61,474 nt of DNA from Ureibacillus thermophilus (GCF_004331915.1 NZ_CP036528.1:8001-69474), one strand, 5' to 3'; shown: positions 45,575-54,410, numbered from the stretch's first letter. The notes: generated from the sequence alone by a model not told the origin. A program made the numbers and translations.

Positions 45575-46252
45575 CTAGCTCTCTTCATTTACGGTTTTCT
45601 CATTATCGTACTTGTAATCTTCCCAGCGTTTCTTTGCATAGTTGCGATATTTATTAGAAACATCCTTACCGGTAATAAGCCGTGAAAATCCTCTTTTTGC
45701 TTCTTCTATATCTCCTAACCGAAGACTAATTTCTGCGACAAGATATTGCATTCTCTCTTCGCTTTCTTTATCGCTAGTTTGAGATTTATAAAACAACTCT
45801 CTTGCTGATCGGAGGTATCGCATTTCAGCCTTCAAGTCTTTTTTCAACCGGCAGAGCCAAGCAATTTTCAAAGCAAAATTGGCTAAAACAATAGGTTCTT
45901 CCATCGAAAATTTCGCTACTAAATACGCTAATTGGAAGCTTGTAATTGCATCATCGATTGTACGTTCTTTACATAGATTTCTAACTTTTTTAATTCTTTT
46001 AATGTAGCTTTCTTTAATGAGTTCTAAAAATGGCCCATACGTTCGCGTTAATGATTTATGATAAGCATAGCCGCAATAAGGGCAAACAGAAACTTCATAT
46101 AAAAGCGGATTTAGCCCATCGTAAATCGGCATAAAATCAGTATCTTGTGATAAGACTTTGTATCGGCCAGGACGCACCTTATAAGTTGTATACTGTTTTT
46201 TACAAATATTGCAAACTATCTTACTTTCGTAATAATTTAAATCAAAAGCCAT
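45575..46252 (-). CDS. DUF2225 protein
   Basis: 225 residues. N-terminal zinc-binding pairs VCNICKKQYTTYK (~residue 13) and VCPYCGYAYH (~56), then TPR-like helices (FQLAYLVAKFSMEEPIVLANF, YLVAEISLRLGDIEEAKRGF). DUF2225 proteins are widespread in Bacillales and Clostridia with unknown role. Here it heads a two-gene unit with the YvyF-like protein. No signal peptide; likely cytosolic. Confidence 0.85.
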   Translation of the reverse strand: MAFDLNYYESKIVCNICKKQYTTYKVRPGRYKVLSQDTDFMPIYDGLNPLLYEVSVCPYCGYAYHKSLTRTYGPFLELIKESYIKRIKKVRNLCKERTIDDAITSFQLAYLVAKFSMEEPIVLANFALKIAWLCRLKKDLKAEMRYLRSARELFYKSQTSDKESEERMQYLVAEISLRLGDIEEAKRGFSRLITGKDVSNKYRNYAKKRWEDYKYDNEKTVNEES

Positions 46253-46645
46253 CTTGCACCAATCCCTTTATTTTATCTAAACAACGTCTTGCATGCACCT
46301 AATTAGAGAGGCAAACATTCAGGAAATAGTATTATATGCCTTCTAACTATATGAATCTAAAGTCTTTATTATATTATAACTTTTTACCTTTCACTTTTCT
46401 TTAGGGATTTAGGTATATTCTATTAGAATTTTTCAATTTTGTTAAGGAATTGTGCGGATATAGGAAAAATTTGTATCAAAAATAAAGAATCAGAAAATTT
46501 AAACAATATATATAAAGACAAAATGTTATAGTCAAATATAATAAATTGTTTGTAATCTCCTTTTCCTATAACCTATTTAAGTTCTGCTTATGCAGATTGC
46601 AACATAAAAAAGCTCGGTCATCATGAGATACCCGAGCTAGAATTT
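46253..46645. other. Gene-free spacer with terminator
   Basis: AT-rich, no gene seen. At 46611-46638 AGCTCGG pairs with CCGAGCT, followed on the minus strand by TTTTTT: the terminator of the XRE membrane regulator gene. Confidence 0.65.
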
Positions 46646-47641
46646 TCATTCTTCCGCTTTTATCACCAATTTTACAATGGAAATAAAAGCCCCATATAGA
46701 ACACCTGCAATCGGCCATACAATCCACGTCTTATCCCAATTCATGCCAATGAAAGACCAAGCAAGATACACCGCAACCACTACGCACCAATAAGCTCCGC
46801 TGACTCTTCCAATTATGATGGATGATTTTTTCTTTTCTACTGTATATTCCCCTTCCTGAAGAAGTTTCTCATAACTTTCGCGGATCATTCCAACCCTTAT
46901 AAACATGTTTACAGCTGCAGCAACAATCACTAACAATAGCGCAACCATGGAAGTAATTATATAGGCAGCATCTGTAAGGAACCCGCTAATAATTAATGGC
47001 AAAGGGCTTAATATACAAAGAATAACCCCTATTAAAACAAATAAATTAAACTTCCCGTTATAGGCATTCTTTTTTTCTCTTACCATGCCGCTTACGCCAT
47101 ATTCCGTTTCAATGGCTTCCTTGTCTAGATATTCAAACTTCTCTCCTTCATTTGAACATTTAATAAATATATATACGCCAACAGCAATCATGATTAACAA
47201 TACAGAAATTCCGATTCCGCCCACAATTTGATTGGAAATATTCATCATTTTACTGTCTGCCAATCCTGCAAGAAGAAGCAAAATCACGGGAGATAAAATG
47301 CAAAGGGATACTCCAAAGGCAATCAACGGCGCATGCTTTTCCTGCAACTTTATAAATTCCGTCGCTTCTTCCATGCTGACTTTGTGAATTTTTACAGGCA
47401 GTTCTGCCACTTCCATTAAAGTTTCCGTCGTTTCCCTTTTTTCCATTTCATCTTTCAATAAATAATCTGTTGTTACCCCAAATAATTCTGCCATTTTAAT
47501 AATGCGGTTAAGATCCGGAACCGACTGGGCACTTTCCCATTTTGAAACGGACTGTCTTGACACTCCAAGCTTTTCTGCCAGCTCTTCCTGGCTCCAGCCA
47601 TTCCTCTTTCGTTCTTCCATTATTTTTTCTGCTAAGATCAT
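46646..47641 (-). CDS. XRE-family regulator with C-terminal membrane domain
   Basis: 331 residues. HTH NGWSQEELAEKLGVSRQSVS then KWESAQSVPDLNRII (~residues 14-47), a linker, and six membrane segments (~95-330; for example IAFGVSLCILSPVILLLLAG, IGISVLLIMIAVGVYIF, LFVLIGVILCILSPLPLII, partly repeated CILSP motifs). Such membrane-tethered regulators respond to envelope signals. The ATG follows AAAGGATG. No target gene evident; monocistronic. Confidence 0.88.
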   Translation of the reverse strand: MILAEKIMEERKRNGWSQEELAEKLGVSRQSVSKWESAQSVPDLNRIIKMAELFGVTTDYLLKDEMEKRETTETLMEVAELPVKIHKVSMEEATEFIKLQEKHAPLIAFGVSLCILSPVILLLLAGLADSKMMNISNQIVGGIGISVLLIMIAVGVYIFIKCSNEGEKFEYLDKEAIETEYGVSGMVREKKNAYNGKFNLFVLIGVILCILSPLPLIISGFLTDAAYIITSMVALLLVIVAAAVNMFIRVGMIRESYEKLLQEGEYTVEKKKSSIIIGRVSGAYWCVVVAVYLAWSFIGMNWDKTWIVWPIAGVLYGAFISIVKLVIKAEE

Positions 47642-47793
47642 TTTTCATCATCCTTTTTTCTTTGAAGTTTGTTTTGTTTTTCAATCTCATCCTACTTAAA
47701 AATGCAGTTACCTTCTATAAAGCACGCTTGGAAATGTGTCAACTGACAGTTGCAACCCGCATTTTGACTGGAATTCCTCCCCCTATATAAAAA

Positions 47794-47827
47794 GAACATC
47801 TCCTGGTAAATAACAAAGGAGATGTTC
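47794..47827 (-). terminator. Terminator downstream of GNAT gene
   Basis: GAACATCTCCT and AGGAGATGTTC pair; the minus strand continues TTTTTATA. It lies ~110 bp past the acetyltransferase stop. Confidence 0.6.
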
Positions 47828-47937
47828 AAAGATGTTTAATTTAACTAGCCTATATAGAAAAACTTGGATCCTATGATCATGCAAATGCCTATTAAGGATT
47901 TAAGCTTATCCCAAAAACAAGATGCCAAGCTCTGCTA

Positions 47938-48390
47938 TCAATTCATATCCTTTAAATCTAAAATCATCTGATCATATTCTAATGGACTAAATCCCATCTT
48001 TTTATATAGTTTTTTTGCCCTTTCATTGTCCTTTTCCACTTCCAGCCTCAATCTTACAATTGAAGCATCAAGTGTTGTTTTGAGATAATTGAAAAACTCA
48101 GTTCCCAATCCTATTGAACGATACTCCTCCATTATATAGATTTCGTCAATCCATAACATAATTCCTCCCGCTTCTTGGGAAAACATTTTTGATGTAATGG
48201 CATATCCAACCGGCTTGTTATTATACTCAAATATATAGCCTTCAAGATATACATTGGAACGCATCATTTCATTAAACGTATCAAAGTGATGTTTTTTTGG
48301 GATTGGATGTAGTACTGCATCAGAAGCATAAAATTGTTCAGCCATTTTATAAAAAATTTCGGCGTCCTCTTTTTTCATCTTTCTTATCAT
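47938..48390 (-). CDS. GNAT-family N-acetyltransferase
   Basis: 150 residues with GNAT elements: N-terminal IRKMKKEDAEIFYKMAEQF, the acetyl-CoA site IYIMEEYRSIGLGTEFFNYL (R-x-x-G-x-G, ~100) and C-terminal LEVEKDNERAKKLYKKMGF. Substrate unknown. ATG 48390; ribosome site weak (GGTGATAA). Confidence 0.85.
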   Translation of the reverse strand: MIRKMKKEDAEIFYKMAEQFYASDAVLHPIPKKHHFDTFNEMMRSNVYLEGYIFEYNNKPVGYAITSKMFSQEAGGIMLWIDEIYIMEEYRSIGLGTEFFNYLKTTLDASIVRLRLEVEKDNERAKKLYKKMGFSPLEYDQMILDLKDMN

Positions 48391-48521
48391 GATTTATCAC
48401 CATCTTAATTAAAGGATTACAATTGGTTATTCTTCAACTTTACTACTAAGAAAAAATGTGAAAAGCCTTAATTCAATGCTTTCCGCAATTTTTTCAATTG
48501 ATGTATTTGCTTTCTCGTCAA

Positions 48522-48755
48522 TTAATCCACTTTAAACTTGTGTACTAGCTCCTGCAATTCTGTTGCCAATTTCGCCAAAGTATTGGATGATGCATTAATT
48601 TTAGAGAGGCAACCATCGCATTAAAGGATTTTGCCAACTCTCCAACTTCACCATTGCTATTAATATGTAACAAACCAGTCGTTCAATTTCCTTCAGCAAT
48701 TTGTTGAGCCGCTACGGATACATCCTTAATTAGACGTACAAGTTTTCAAACAATG
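48522..48755 (-). pseudogene. Methyl-accepting chemotaxis protein remnant with large internal deletion
   Basis: Minus-strand fragments spell the HAMP region (VSVAAQQIAEGN, then NSNGEVGELAKSFNAMVASL) and, after a jump with a frame change, the extreme C-terminus (ASSNTLAKLATELQELVHKF, ending KVD and TAA at 48522). The ~230-residue signalling hairpin is missing, and a stop interrupts the HAMP part. This is the fifth chemoreceptor locus in the window. Confidence 0.7.
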
Positions 48756-48798
48756 AGGAACAGTAAATGAGACTTCTATTTATTAGGAATAAAAAAAC

Positions 48799-49128
48799 AG
48801 AGGTTGGGACAAATCTAAAAAAAACATCCTTTTCTCCAAAGAGAAAATGATGTTTTTTTAGATATGTTATTAAAATTGATTTCCGTTCCGGGGACGCTTT
48901 CCGCGGGCCCGGCTAGACTCTCCTCTGAGTCATTGCTTCGCTCCTCGTGGTCTCGAGAGGGCTCTTCGCAGGAAAGCTTTGAATTTACTTCCTTGAGCTT
49001 GCTCCGCTTTGCGACTAAGCGTGCGAGACAGGAACTCACCCCGTCACTTCATCAATTTTTCGTTAGTTCAATTTTTTATCAAAACTCTTTCAACTGCCCT
49101 TTCATTTTTTGTTTATATCCCAGCCTCT
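48799..49128 (+). repeat. Dispersed element family A, copy 5 (longest)
   Basis: Complete, ~330 bp, bounded by AGAGGTTGGGACAAATC and TTATATCCCAGCCTCT (near-perfect inverted ends). It includes the hairpin, the CGGGGACGCTTTCCGCGGGC core and an extra internal stretch (TTGAATTTACTTCCTTGAGC) also in copy 4. Confidence 0.88.
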
Positions 49129-49142
49129 GCCATTTGATTATT

Positions 49143-49652
49143 TTAATTTAATTTTGCTAAAATTTCGCGGATAAAAGCAGGTTCATCTTTTGGAGTACGG
49201 GAAGTGATGATGTTTTCACTCACAACGACTTCTTCGTCACGGTAATCTGCTCCAGCAAGTTTCACATCATCCCGAATGCCGATGTAGCAAGTTGCCGCTT
49301 TTCCTTTTAAAATGTCCGCGCTGATCATTACTTGCGGACCGTGGCAAATTCCAGCAATCAATTTACCTTGTTCATTCACTTCTTTTACAAAACGGACTAC
49401 ATCGTCATTGACGCGTAATGCTTCCGGAGAACTTCCACCAGGAATGACAACTGCATCAAAATCGTCTGCTTTTGCCTCACTTGCGCCAATTTCTGCAGTA
49501 TATGTAACAGTGCCTTTTTTCCCTTTGCATTCAGCACCTTTTTCTAATCCAACAATCACTACTTCATGACCTGCTTCTTTTACAGCTTCATATGGATTTT
49601 TCATTTCAGAATCCTCGAAGTTATTAGCTAGCAAAAAAGCAACCTTTGCCAT
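49143..49652 (-). CDS. DJ-1/PfpI family protein (YraA/general stress 18-like)
   Basis: 169 residues. The nucleophile-elbow motif IAGICHGPQVMISAD (Cys ~103), Glu in LANNFEDSEMKNPYEA (~16) and VVIPGGSSPEALR are typical of PfpI-type proteins, reported as deglycases/glyoxalases or chaperones and as stress proteins in Bacillus. ATG 49652 has AGGAGGT at seven bases; the GTG two codons earlier is too close. Monocistronic. Confidence 0.92.
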   Translation of the reverse strand: MAKVAFLLANNFEDSEMKNPYEAVKEAGHEVVIVGLEKGAECKGKKGTVTYTAEIGASEAKADDFDAVVIPGGSSPEALRVNDDVVRFVKEVNEQGKLIAGICHGPQVMISADILKGKAATCYIGIRDDVKLAGADYRDEEVVVSENIITSRTPKDEPAFIREILAKLN

Positions 49653-49739
49653 TATCACGACCTCCTATTCAGCAAATTACAATATTAGTATAATGAATGA
49701 ATTGAGGAATATCAAAATATATGATTTTTTGGCAGCTGC

Positions 49740-49913
49740 TTACACTAGCAATTTCTTTGAACATTCATGGCAAATAAATTTTCCTTCCAGATTCAAGAAT
49801 GCTTTAATCTCCGTAAATCCTTTTTGTTTTGGATACCGAAGTTGAACCAATACTTCTTCATTCTCTTCAATGACCTTATTGCATTTCATACATTTTGGCG
49901 TAATGAAAGACAT
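49740..49913 (-). CDS. 57-residue Cys4 zinc-ribbon-like protein
   Basis: MSFITPKCMKCNKVIEENEE ... FICHECSKKLLV: two CxxC pairs, separated by QLRYPKQKGFTEIKAFL. ATG 49913 follows GGAGGT at eight bases. Homologues in Bacillales are often labelled as iron-hydroxamate transporter components without basis; nothing here supports that. Probably a small metal-binding protein of unknown role. Confidence 0.75.
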   Translation of the reverse strand: MSFITPKCMKCNKVIEENEEVLVQLRYPKQKGFTEIKAFLNLEGKFICHECSKKLLV

Positions 49914-49937
49914 GGAAATGACCTCCTATAAATATTT

Positions 49938-50285
49938 TTAGAGAATTGAATTTTTTTCTGTATTCCTTTTAGTCATAAATAAAAGAAGAAAACAAATAAA
50001 ATAAGCTGCACATGGAGCAAAGAACCAATGAAAGATTCCAGGTGTCCACAACATATACAAACTAAAAGGCAGTGACCAGATAAATGCAATGAACATCAAA
50101 TACGCTTTCTGCAGCCAAGATGAAAAGATTGCCAACAAGGCCGGTAAACATAACATCATAAAAGTCGTAATGGCCGGGCCGCTATCCGTTAACGAAGCAG
50201 TATAAAATACAAAGACAAACCACAAGCCAATGCTGAATATTCCCGCGATGACGCCTAAAATAAGCGCCATTTTCCCAAATTCCAT
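49938..50285 (-). CDS. 115-residue membrane protein, unknown
   Basis: Four hydrophobic segments (ILGVIAGIFSIGLWFVFVFY, TTFMMLCLPALLAIFSSWL, YLMFIAFIWSLPFSLYM, WFFAPCAAYFICFLLLFM) with a basic C-terminus. Similar to small four-helix membrane proteins of Bacillus, without known function. GGGGGAGATGG precedes ATG 50285. Confidence 0.7.
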   Translation of the reverse strand: MEFGKMALILGVIAGIFSIGLWFVFVFYTASLTDSGPAITTFMMLCLPALLAIFSSWLQKAYLMFIAFIWSLPFSLYMLWTPGIFHWFFAPCAAYFICFLLLFMTKRNTEKNSIL

Positions 50286-50393
50286 CTCCCCCGTCCGAAA
50301 ATTCTTACAATTTATTTACTTTTCTTGAATTATTAAGGAAAATAAATAAATTGTCTAGCAAATTGTATTAAATTCCTTAAAGAATTTTATATT

Positions 50394-50508
50394 TGGCTAT
50401 TATCAGGAGTGAGCGAGCAACCTTCCTCCTCCTTTGGCGATTATTTTCTTCTTTCCGGCGATTATCTAATTCATTTTGGCGATTATTTCCTCGAATGTGG
50501 CGATTATC
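50394..50508. repeat. 21-bp repeat array B (GGCGATTAT type)
   Basis: GGCGATTAT at 50436, 50457, 50478 and 50499, exactly 21 bp apart, and a degenerate GGCTATTAT at 50394 in the same phase (two periods upstream). It is the inverse of the array A core. The rest of the 50286-50624 gap has no gene. Confidence 0.85.
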
Positions 50509-50624
50509 GAGACTGGAAATTCCCCACCAATAATCAACCTTTTTCAAATAAGCAGATTCATTCTCATCTCTCCTATGTGCCCACCATATAATGATTTGTG
50601 TATGCTAATTAAAGGAGGAGAGAT

Positions 50625-50870
50625 GTGCAATCAAAAGAAATGCGCTTAGCGCGTATTCAACGGCTTGCCCATGAAATTATGTATGAAATTCATTCAATGG
50701 AAGAAGAAACGGAACACAAAGAATTTAGGGTTGTTATTGATAACCTTTCCCGCGCAATTGGCGAATTAGCCGATCCATATGGCTGCTACTCTTTAGATTA
50801 TATTGAAGATAAATTGGAGAAATCCCATTCCATTATGAAAATGCCAAAACTTAGCACTCATGGAAGATAA
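50625..50870 (+). CDS. 81-residue helical protein, unknown
   Basis: Starts GTG 50625 after a strong AAAGGAGGAG. Predicted helical and soluble (IQRLAHEIMYEIHSMEEETE ... YIEDKLEKSHSIM). No family recognised. A Fur-like box and a terminator follow. Confidence 0.65.
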   Translation: MQSKEMRLARIQRLAHEIMYEIHSMEEETEHKEFRVVIDNLSRAIGELADPYGCYSLDYIEDKLEKSHSIMKMPKLSTHGR

Positions 50871-50896
50871 TAATAGTATTGAACTTTGAATGAAAA

Positions 50897-50911
50897 TGAT
50901 AGTAATTATCA
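50897..50911. promoter_or_regulatory. Fur-like box without an obvious target
   Basis: TGATAGTAATTATCA differs from the 7-1-7 Fur consensus at one position. It lies 26 bp after the 50625 gene and before a terminator; no plus-strand gene follows, and the nearest minus-strand start upstream in its orientation is 50285, beyond another gene. Confidence 0.35.
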
Positions 50912-50936
50912 ATACTATAATTACCCACAAAAAAAT

Positions 50937-50970
50937 GAGCCGCCAGAAAGCTTAACTTTCTAGACGGCTC
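50937..50970. terminator. Bidirectional terminator
   Basis: GAGCCG pairs with CGGCTC and CAGAAAG with CTTTCTAG, with AAAAAA on the left. It can serve the 50625 gene and, on the minus strand, the DUF1540 gene. Confidence 0.75.
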
Positions 50971-50979
50971 AATCCAGCA

Positions 50980-51135
50980 TTAATTCTCAGGTGTAAATGT
51001 TTTGCAGTCTGTTTCTTCTGTTGTGGAAGCTTCCTTTCCTTTTTGGCTTACGACATAAATTTTTTCTGCTGAACATTTGTTGCCTTCCACCCAATACTTG
51101 CAGTTGTTTACTTCACAAAGTACTTCTTGTTGCAT
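50980..51135 (-). CDS. DUF1540 small cysteine-rich protein
   Basis: 51 residues, MQQEVLCEVNNCKYWVEGNK, then CSAEKIYVV and ETDCKTF: the four-cysteine DUF1540 pattern (C-x4-C ... C ... C) common in spore formers. ATG 51135 follows GGAGGTGCAAAG. Some DUF1540 proteins are spore-associated; the function is unknown. Confidence 0.85.
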   Translation of the reverse strand: MQQEVLCEVNNCKYWVEGNKCSAEKIYVVSQKGKEASTTEETDCKTFTPEN

Positions 51136-51324
51136 CTTTGCACCTCCTCTATTTTATCTTTAACCAAATCGGATTGCTTCATACTTCTACCTATTTCTTA
51201 ATTCAATAACATATACAACTTACCTACTTTGGGATTGTATTCAGCAATGTAACCCGTTCCCACCTCACACCAACTTTCCCACGTATATATCGCGATATTT
51301 GCCTAACAGTCTTTTCTCAAGCTT

Positions 51325-52214
51325 CTATAATCGAGTAGGAGGGAGCGATTAACTCCCGTCCTCTCACACCACCGTACGTACGGTTCCGTATACGGCGGTT
51401 CAATTAAGATCATTGACGCAAGTTTTCATAACGAGCTTCAAGACTTTTCAGCCCTTGGTTTCTCCAATAGGAGTTACCAAGGGTTCTGTGTAATATTGGA
51501 CTATTTGAAATACGCCAATAACCCTTCCGAGTATTTCCCCATTCATACGCTTGCCATTGTGGTACGCCAAGTTGAATAAGGTTGCGTATCTTTGTTTTCG
51601 GTTTCTTCCAGTTCTTCCATAGGCACATTCGAAGTCTTCTACGAATCCATTTGTCTAATTCAAGGAATATAGATTTGGTGTCTGCTAACGCAAAATATCC
51701 ACACCATCCCATTAGATATTGATTCAGTTTCTGAATGCGGTATTCCATCGGGTAGGGCATCTTGCGTGATGTGATTTCACGAACTTTATTCTTTATTCGT
51801 TTAAGGCTTTCTTTTGCGATACGAACCTTTGGCTCTTTATGATAGGTAAAGCTAAATCCTAGAAACTTACGTTTCCATGGACGGTCGACCGCTGATTTCT
51901 TTTCATTTACTTTCAGTCGTAGTTTTCCTTCAATAAATCGCTGAATACTTGCCATTGTGCGAAGTCCTGCTCGTTTACTTTTCACGTAAATGTTACAGTC
52001 ATCCGCATATCGAACGAATTTGTGTCCTCTTCTTTCCAATTCTTTATCTAGTTCATCTAGTACAATGTTAGATAGTAGCGGACTTAATGGTCCTCCTTGT
52101 GGAGTTCCTTCTAATGTGCTTGACACCACACCATTAATCATGACGCCCGATTGTAAATACTTACGAATCAATTTCAGTAATGGTTTATCTTGGATTCTCT
52201 TCGCGAGTGTACCC
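51325..52214 (-). mobile_element. Group II intron (bacterial class C), 5'-truncated
   Basis: On the minus strand, sequence after the RT gene contains the domain V/VI region: GAACCGCCGTATACGGAACC, CGTACGTACGGTGGTGTGAG and the final stem GGACGGGAGTTAATCGCTCC CTCC, ending near CTACTCGAT (~51331). This arrangement is typical of bacterial-C introns. The 5' third of the intron, domain I and the N-terminal half of the RT are missing; at ~52214 the sequence changes to the 21-bp repeat array C. Confidence 0.8.
51410..52214 (-). pseudogene. Group II intron reverse transcriptase/maturase, C-terminal two thirds
   Basis: Open frame from the break at 52214 (RLMGTLAKRIQDKPLLKLI) through PQGGPLSPLLSNIVLDELD (RT4), KFVRYADDCNIYVKS (catalytic YADD, RT5) and the maturase/thumb part ending LKSLEARYENLRQ. 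RT0-RT3 with the first catalytic Asp are absent, so it cannot be an active RT. The open frame continues into the repeat array only because 21-bp units lack stops. Confidence 0.85.
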
Positions 52215-52405
52215 ATTAATCTGCAGTATCCGCACGAAATGAGGAAGCAAACGCACGAAACCGAGCTGTATCCGCACCAATTGAGGAGGTAAACGCACAA
52301 ATTGGAGCTGTATCCGCACCAAATGAGGAGGTAAACGCACGAAACCAAGCAGTATCCGCACGAAATGAGGAAGCAAACGCACGAAACCAAGCAGTATCCG
52401 CATTA
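52214..52405 (-). repeat. 21-bp repeat array C (GTGCGGATAC / GTGCGTTTRC types)
   Basis: Nine 21-bp units alternate between GTATCCGCAC- and AAACGCAC-type on the plus strand (the reverse of GTGCGGATAC and GTGCGTTTRC). They are the same units as array D but in opposite orientation. The array abuts the truncated intron at one side and ends ~70 bp before the terminator of the SLH gene. Confidence 0.85.
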
Positions 52406-52474
52406 TAAGTAGGAAAGCATCTACATCAAATGAAAAACATCACACAAATGTGAACTTTTTGGGTATGCTTATGC

Positions 52475-52504
52475 AAAAAAACCTGGCAGATGCCAGGTTT
52501 TTTT
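52475..52504. terminator. Terminator of SLH gene 1
   Basis: AAAAAAACCTGGC and GCCAGGTTTTTTT form a symmetric hairpin with an AGAT loop. Confidence 0.9.
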
Positions 52505-52505
52505 A

Positions 52506-54410
52506 TTATCTAGAAGAGACATTCAATGAACGCATAATGAACGTTGCAAATTGTTGTCTAGATACAGGGTCGTTTGGTGCATATGTTGTAGCATTTACCC
52601 CCGTTGTAATACCGTGATGGTACAATACTTCAATATTTTTATACTGTTCGTAGGAAGGCGTTATATCTGTAAATGGAAGAGCGCTTTTTCCTTGTAAATT
52701 AAAGCCTTTTACTAACGCTTGAGCCATTGTACCGCGGCGCATTGGTTCATTTGGATTTGCCTTACCATTTTCAAGGGAAATGAATCCTCGTTGATAAGCA
52801 GTAGCCATGACATCATAACCATATTCGCCTTTTTTCATATCGCTTGCAGGCATTGTGGCAGATGAAGATGGTTGAATATTCAAAGCTCGAAGCAACATCG
52901 TCATGGCGTGCAATCTGGAAACATTGGCATTTGGCATAAATTTGCCGTTGCTATAACCTGTAACTATACCGATTTTTGCAGCATCGCTAATATTTTTGTA
53001 GTGACTATTGGATGAACCAACATCAGAGAACATTTTAAATGCTGTGATCGTTCCGTTGTTTCCATTTTTCGCGATATTCAATCTTTCAGCACGTGTAATA
53101 AAACCTTTTCGATCGTGTCGCGTGTCTTCAAAAGTAATGTAAAGGGTATAATTTCCATTTGCTAAATTGCCAGGAAGTAAGATTTCGAATTTTTCATCAA
53201 AAGAGGAATTCTCCGCCCCTTTAGGAGCAAGCCCTGGCAGTACCCGTTGATAATCGCCTAAAGAGTTATTATGTTGATCTAGTACCTGCACTTTCATAAA
53301 GCCTCTTACCGGCACATTGCCTTCGTTGGAAGTAGTGACAGTGCCTCTTACTGCAAATTTCTTTTGTGGTGTGACATATGCAGTGACATTGGATACCGTT
53401 AATTTCACATCATAATGGCGTTTGAAAGAATTAGATGAAGCTGGTTGACTGATCCAATTAACCGATGCCTTTGTCAATGCCGCTACATCTTCATGTCCAC
53501 TCGTTCTATCCCAAGCGAATCCTTTAGTATTGTCTTCCCATGCGTCCTCGGCTTGCACTTGTAAATAATCAAACATTTTAAATGGAACAACCACAACGCG
53601 TCCTTGGCCATATTCCAATGCAAAGAGCGCTCCGGTTTTTCCTTTGTTTACATATTGCGGCTGGCTTGCATAGGAATAGTCGGAAATGACAAGCAGAGGC
53701 TGAATGCTGCTATTCCAAGGTTCCATAATTTCATACCAATATCCATCGCTGCGATTTTCAGAAATGCGAATGTAATTTCTGCCGAGTGCTTTGTAAGCTT
53801 CTTGCAAAATTGGATGAGTTACGGAATTATTCGTAATCACTGTATTTGTTAAATGATTGTCTGTGATGAATCGGGATTGGAAAACCTCTGTTAAATTATC
53901 CCACTCCCAAATATATGTAAGTGTGTGGAAAATTAATGGTGATAAATCCATCTGGCCGTTTTTTGGCATGTAGTCTAATTCATTTCGTCCTGTCGCATAA
54001 ACAAACAGTGCACCACCACCGCCATATATGTATCGTTTTAAGTTTTCTCGTTGTGTATGGTTCATTAATACAGTATATGGAAATACAATGGCATCATATT
54101 GATGAAGAGCATCCAAGCTGTTTAGGACATCATGAGAAACTTTATCGACATTATAGCCTTGTTGTTTTAGAAAATGATAATATTTCAGTTCTTTATCATA
54201 AATGGAACTATAGCTCACTTTGGGAGATACGGTTTCTTCTTTCATATATGGTGGTTTGTATTTGCCACCAGGACTTGTGATTTTGGCGTACTTTTCATTG
54301 GGTTCAGAAAACATAACTCCAATTTTTGGTTGTGACTCATCGGCATTTGCAATGGTTGGCAATATGCAGAAGAGAATTGTGAACAATACTGGAATAATTA
54401 ATTTTTTCAA
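52506..54410 (-). CDS. Exported GATase1-like protein anchored by SLH domains
   Basis: 634 residues: signal peptide (IIPVLFTILFCILPTIANA), a ~290-residue alpha/beta domain resembling class I amidotransferase-like/BPL_N sugar-binding folds (IGVMFSEPNEKYAKI, YDAIVFPYTVLMN, YIYGGGGALFVYATG, GQGRVVVVPFKMFDY), an Ig-like beta domain (~345-455, VKLTVSNVTAYVTPQKKFAV) and three SLH repeats (~465-630; GIVTGYSNGKFMPNANVSRL, ITTGVNATTYAPNDPVSRQQ). It is cell-wall bound. No catalytic triad was identified, so it may bind polysaccharide. Downstream and upstream lie inverted copies of the 21-bp arrays C and D. Confidence 0.85.
   Translation of the reverse strand: MKKLIIPVLFTILFCILPTIANADESQPKIGVMFSEPNEKYAKITSPGGKYKPPYMKEETVSPKVSYSSIYDKELKYYHFLKQQGYNVDKVSHDVLNSLDALHQYDAIVFPYTVLMNHTQRENLKRYIYGGGGALFVYATGRNELDYMPKNGQMDLSPLIFHTLTYIWEWDNLTEVFQSRFITDNHLTNTVITNNSVTHPILQEAYKALGRNYIRISENRSDGYWYEIMEPWNSSIQPLLVISDYSYASQPQYVNKGKTGALFALEYGQGRVVVVPFKMFDYLQVQAEDAWEDNTKGFAWDRTSGHEDVAALTKASVNWISQPASSNSFKRHYDVKLTVSNVTAYVTPQKKFAVRGTVTTSNEGNVPVRGFMKVQVLDQHNNSLGDYQRVLPGLAPKGAENSSFDEKFEILLPGNLANGNYTLYITFEDTRHDRKGFITRAERLNIAKNGNNGTITAFKMFSDVGSSNSHYKNISDAAKIGIVTGYSNGKFMPNANVSRLHAMTMLLRALNIQPSSSATMPASDMKKGEYGYDVMATAYQRGFISLENGKANPNEPMRRGTMAQALVKGFNLQGKSALPFTDITPSYEQYKNIEVLYHHGITTGVNATTYAPNDPVSRQQFATFIMRSLNVSSR

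Noticed and set aside
52185-52403. 72-residue protein with FVRLLPHFVRILLGFVRL repeats
   Set aside because: Translated array C; same artefact as in array D.
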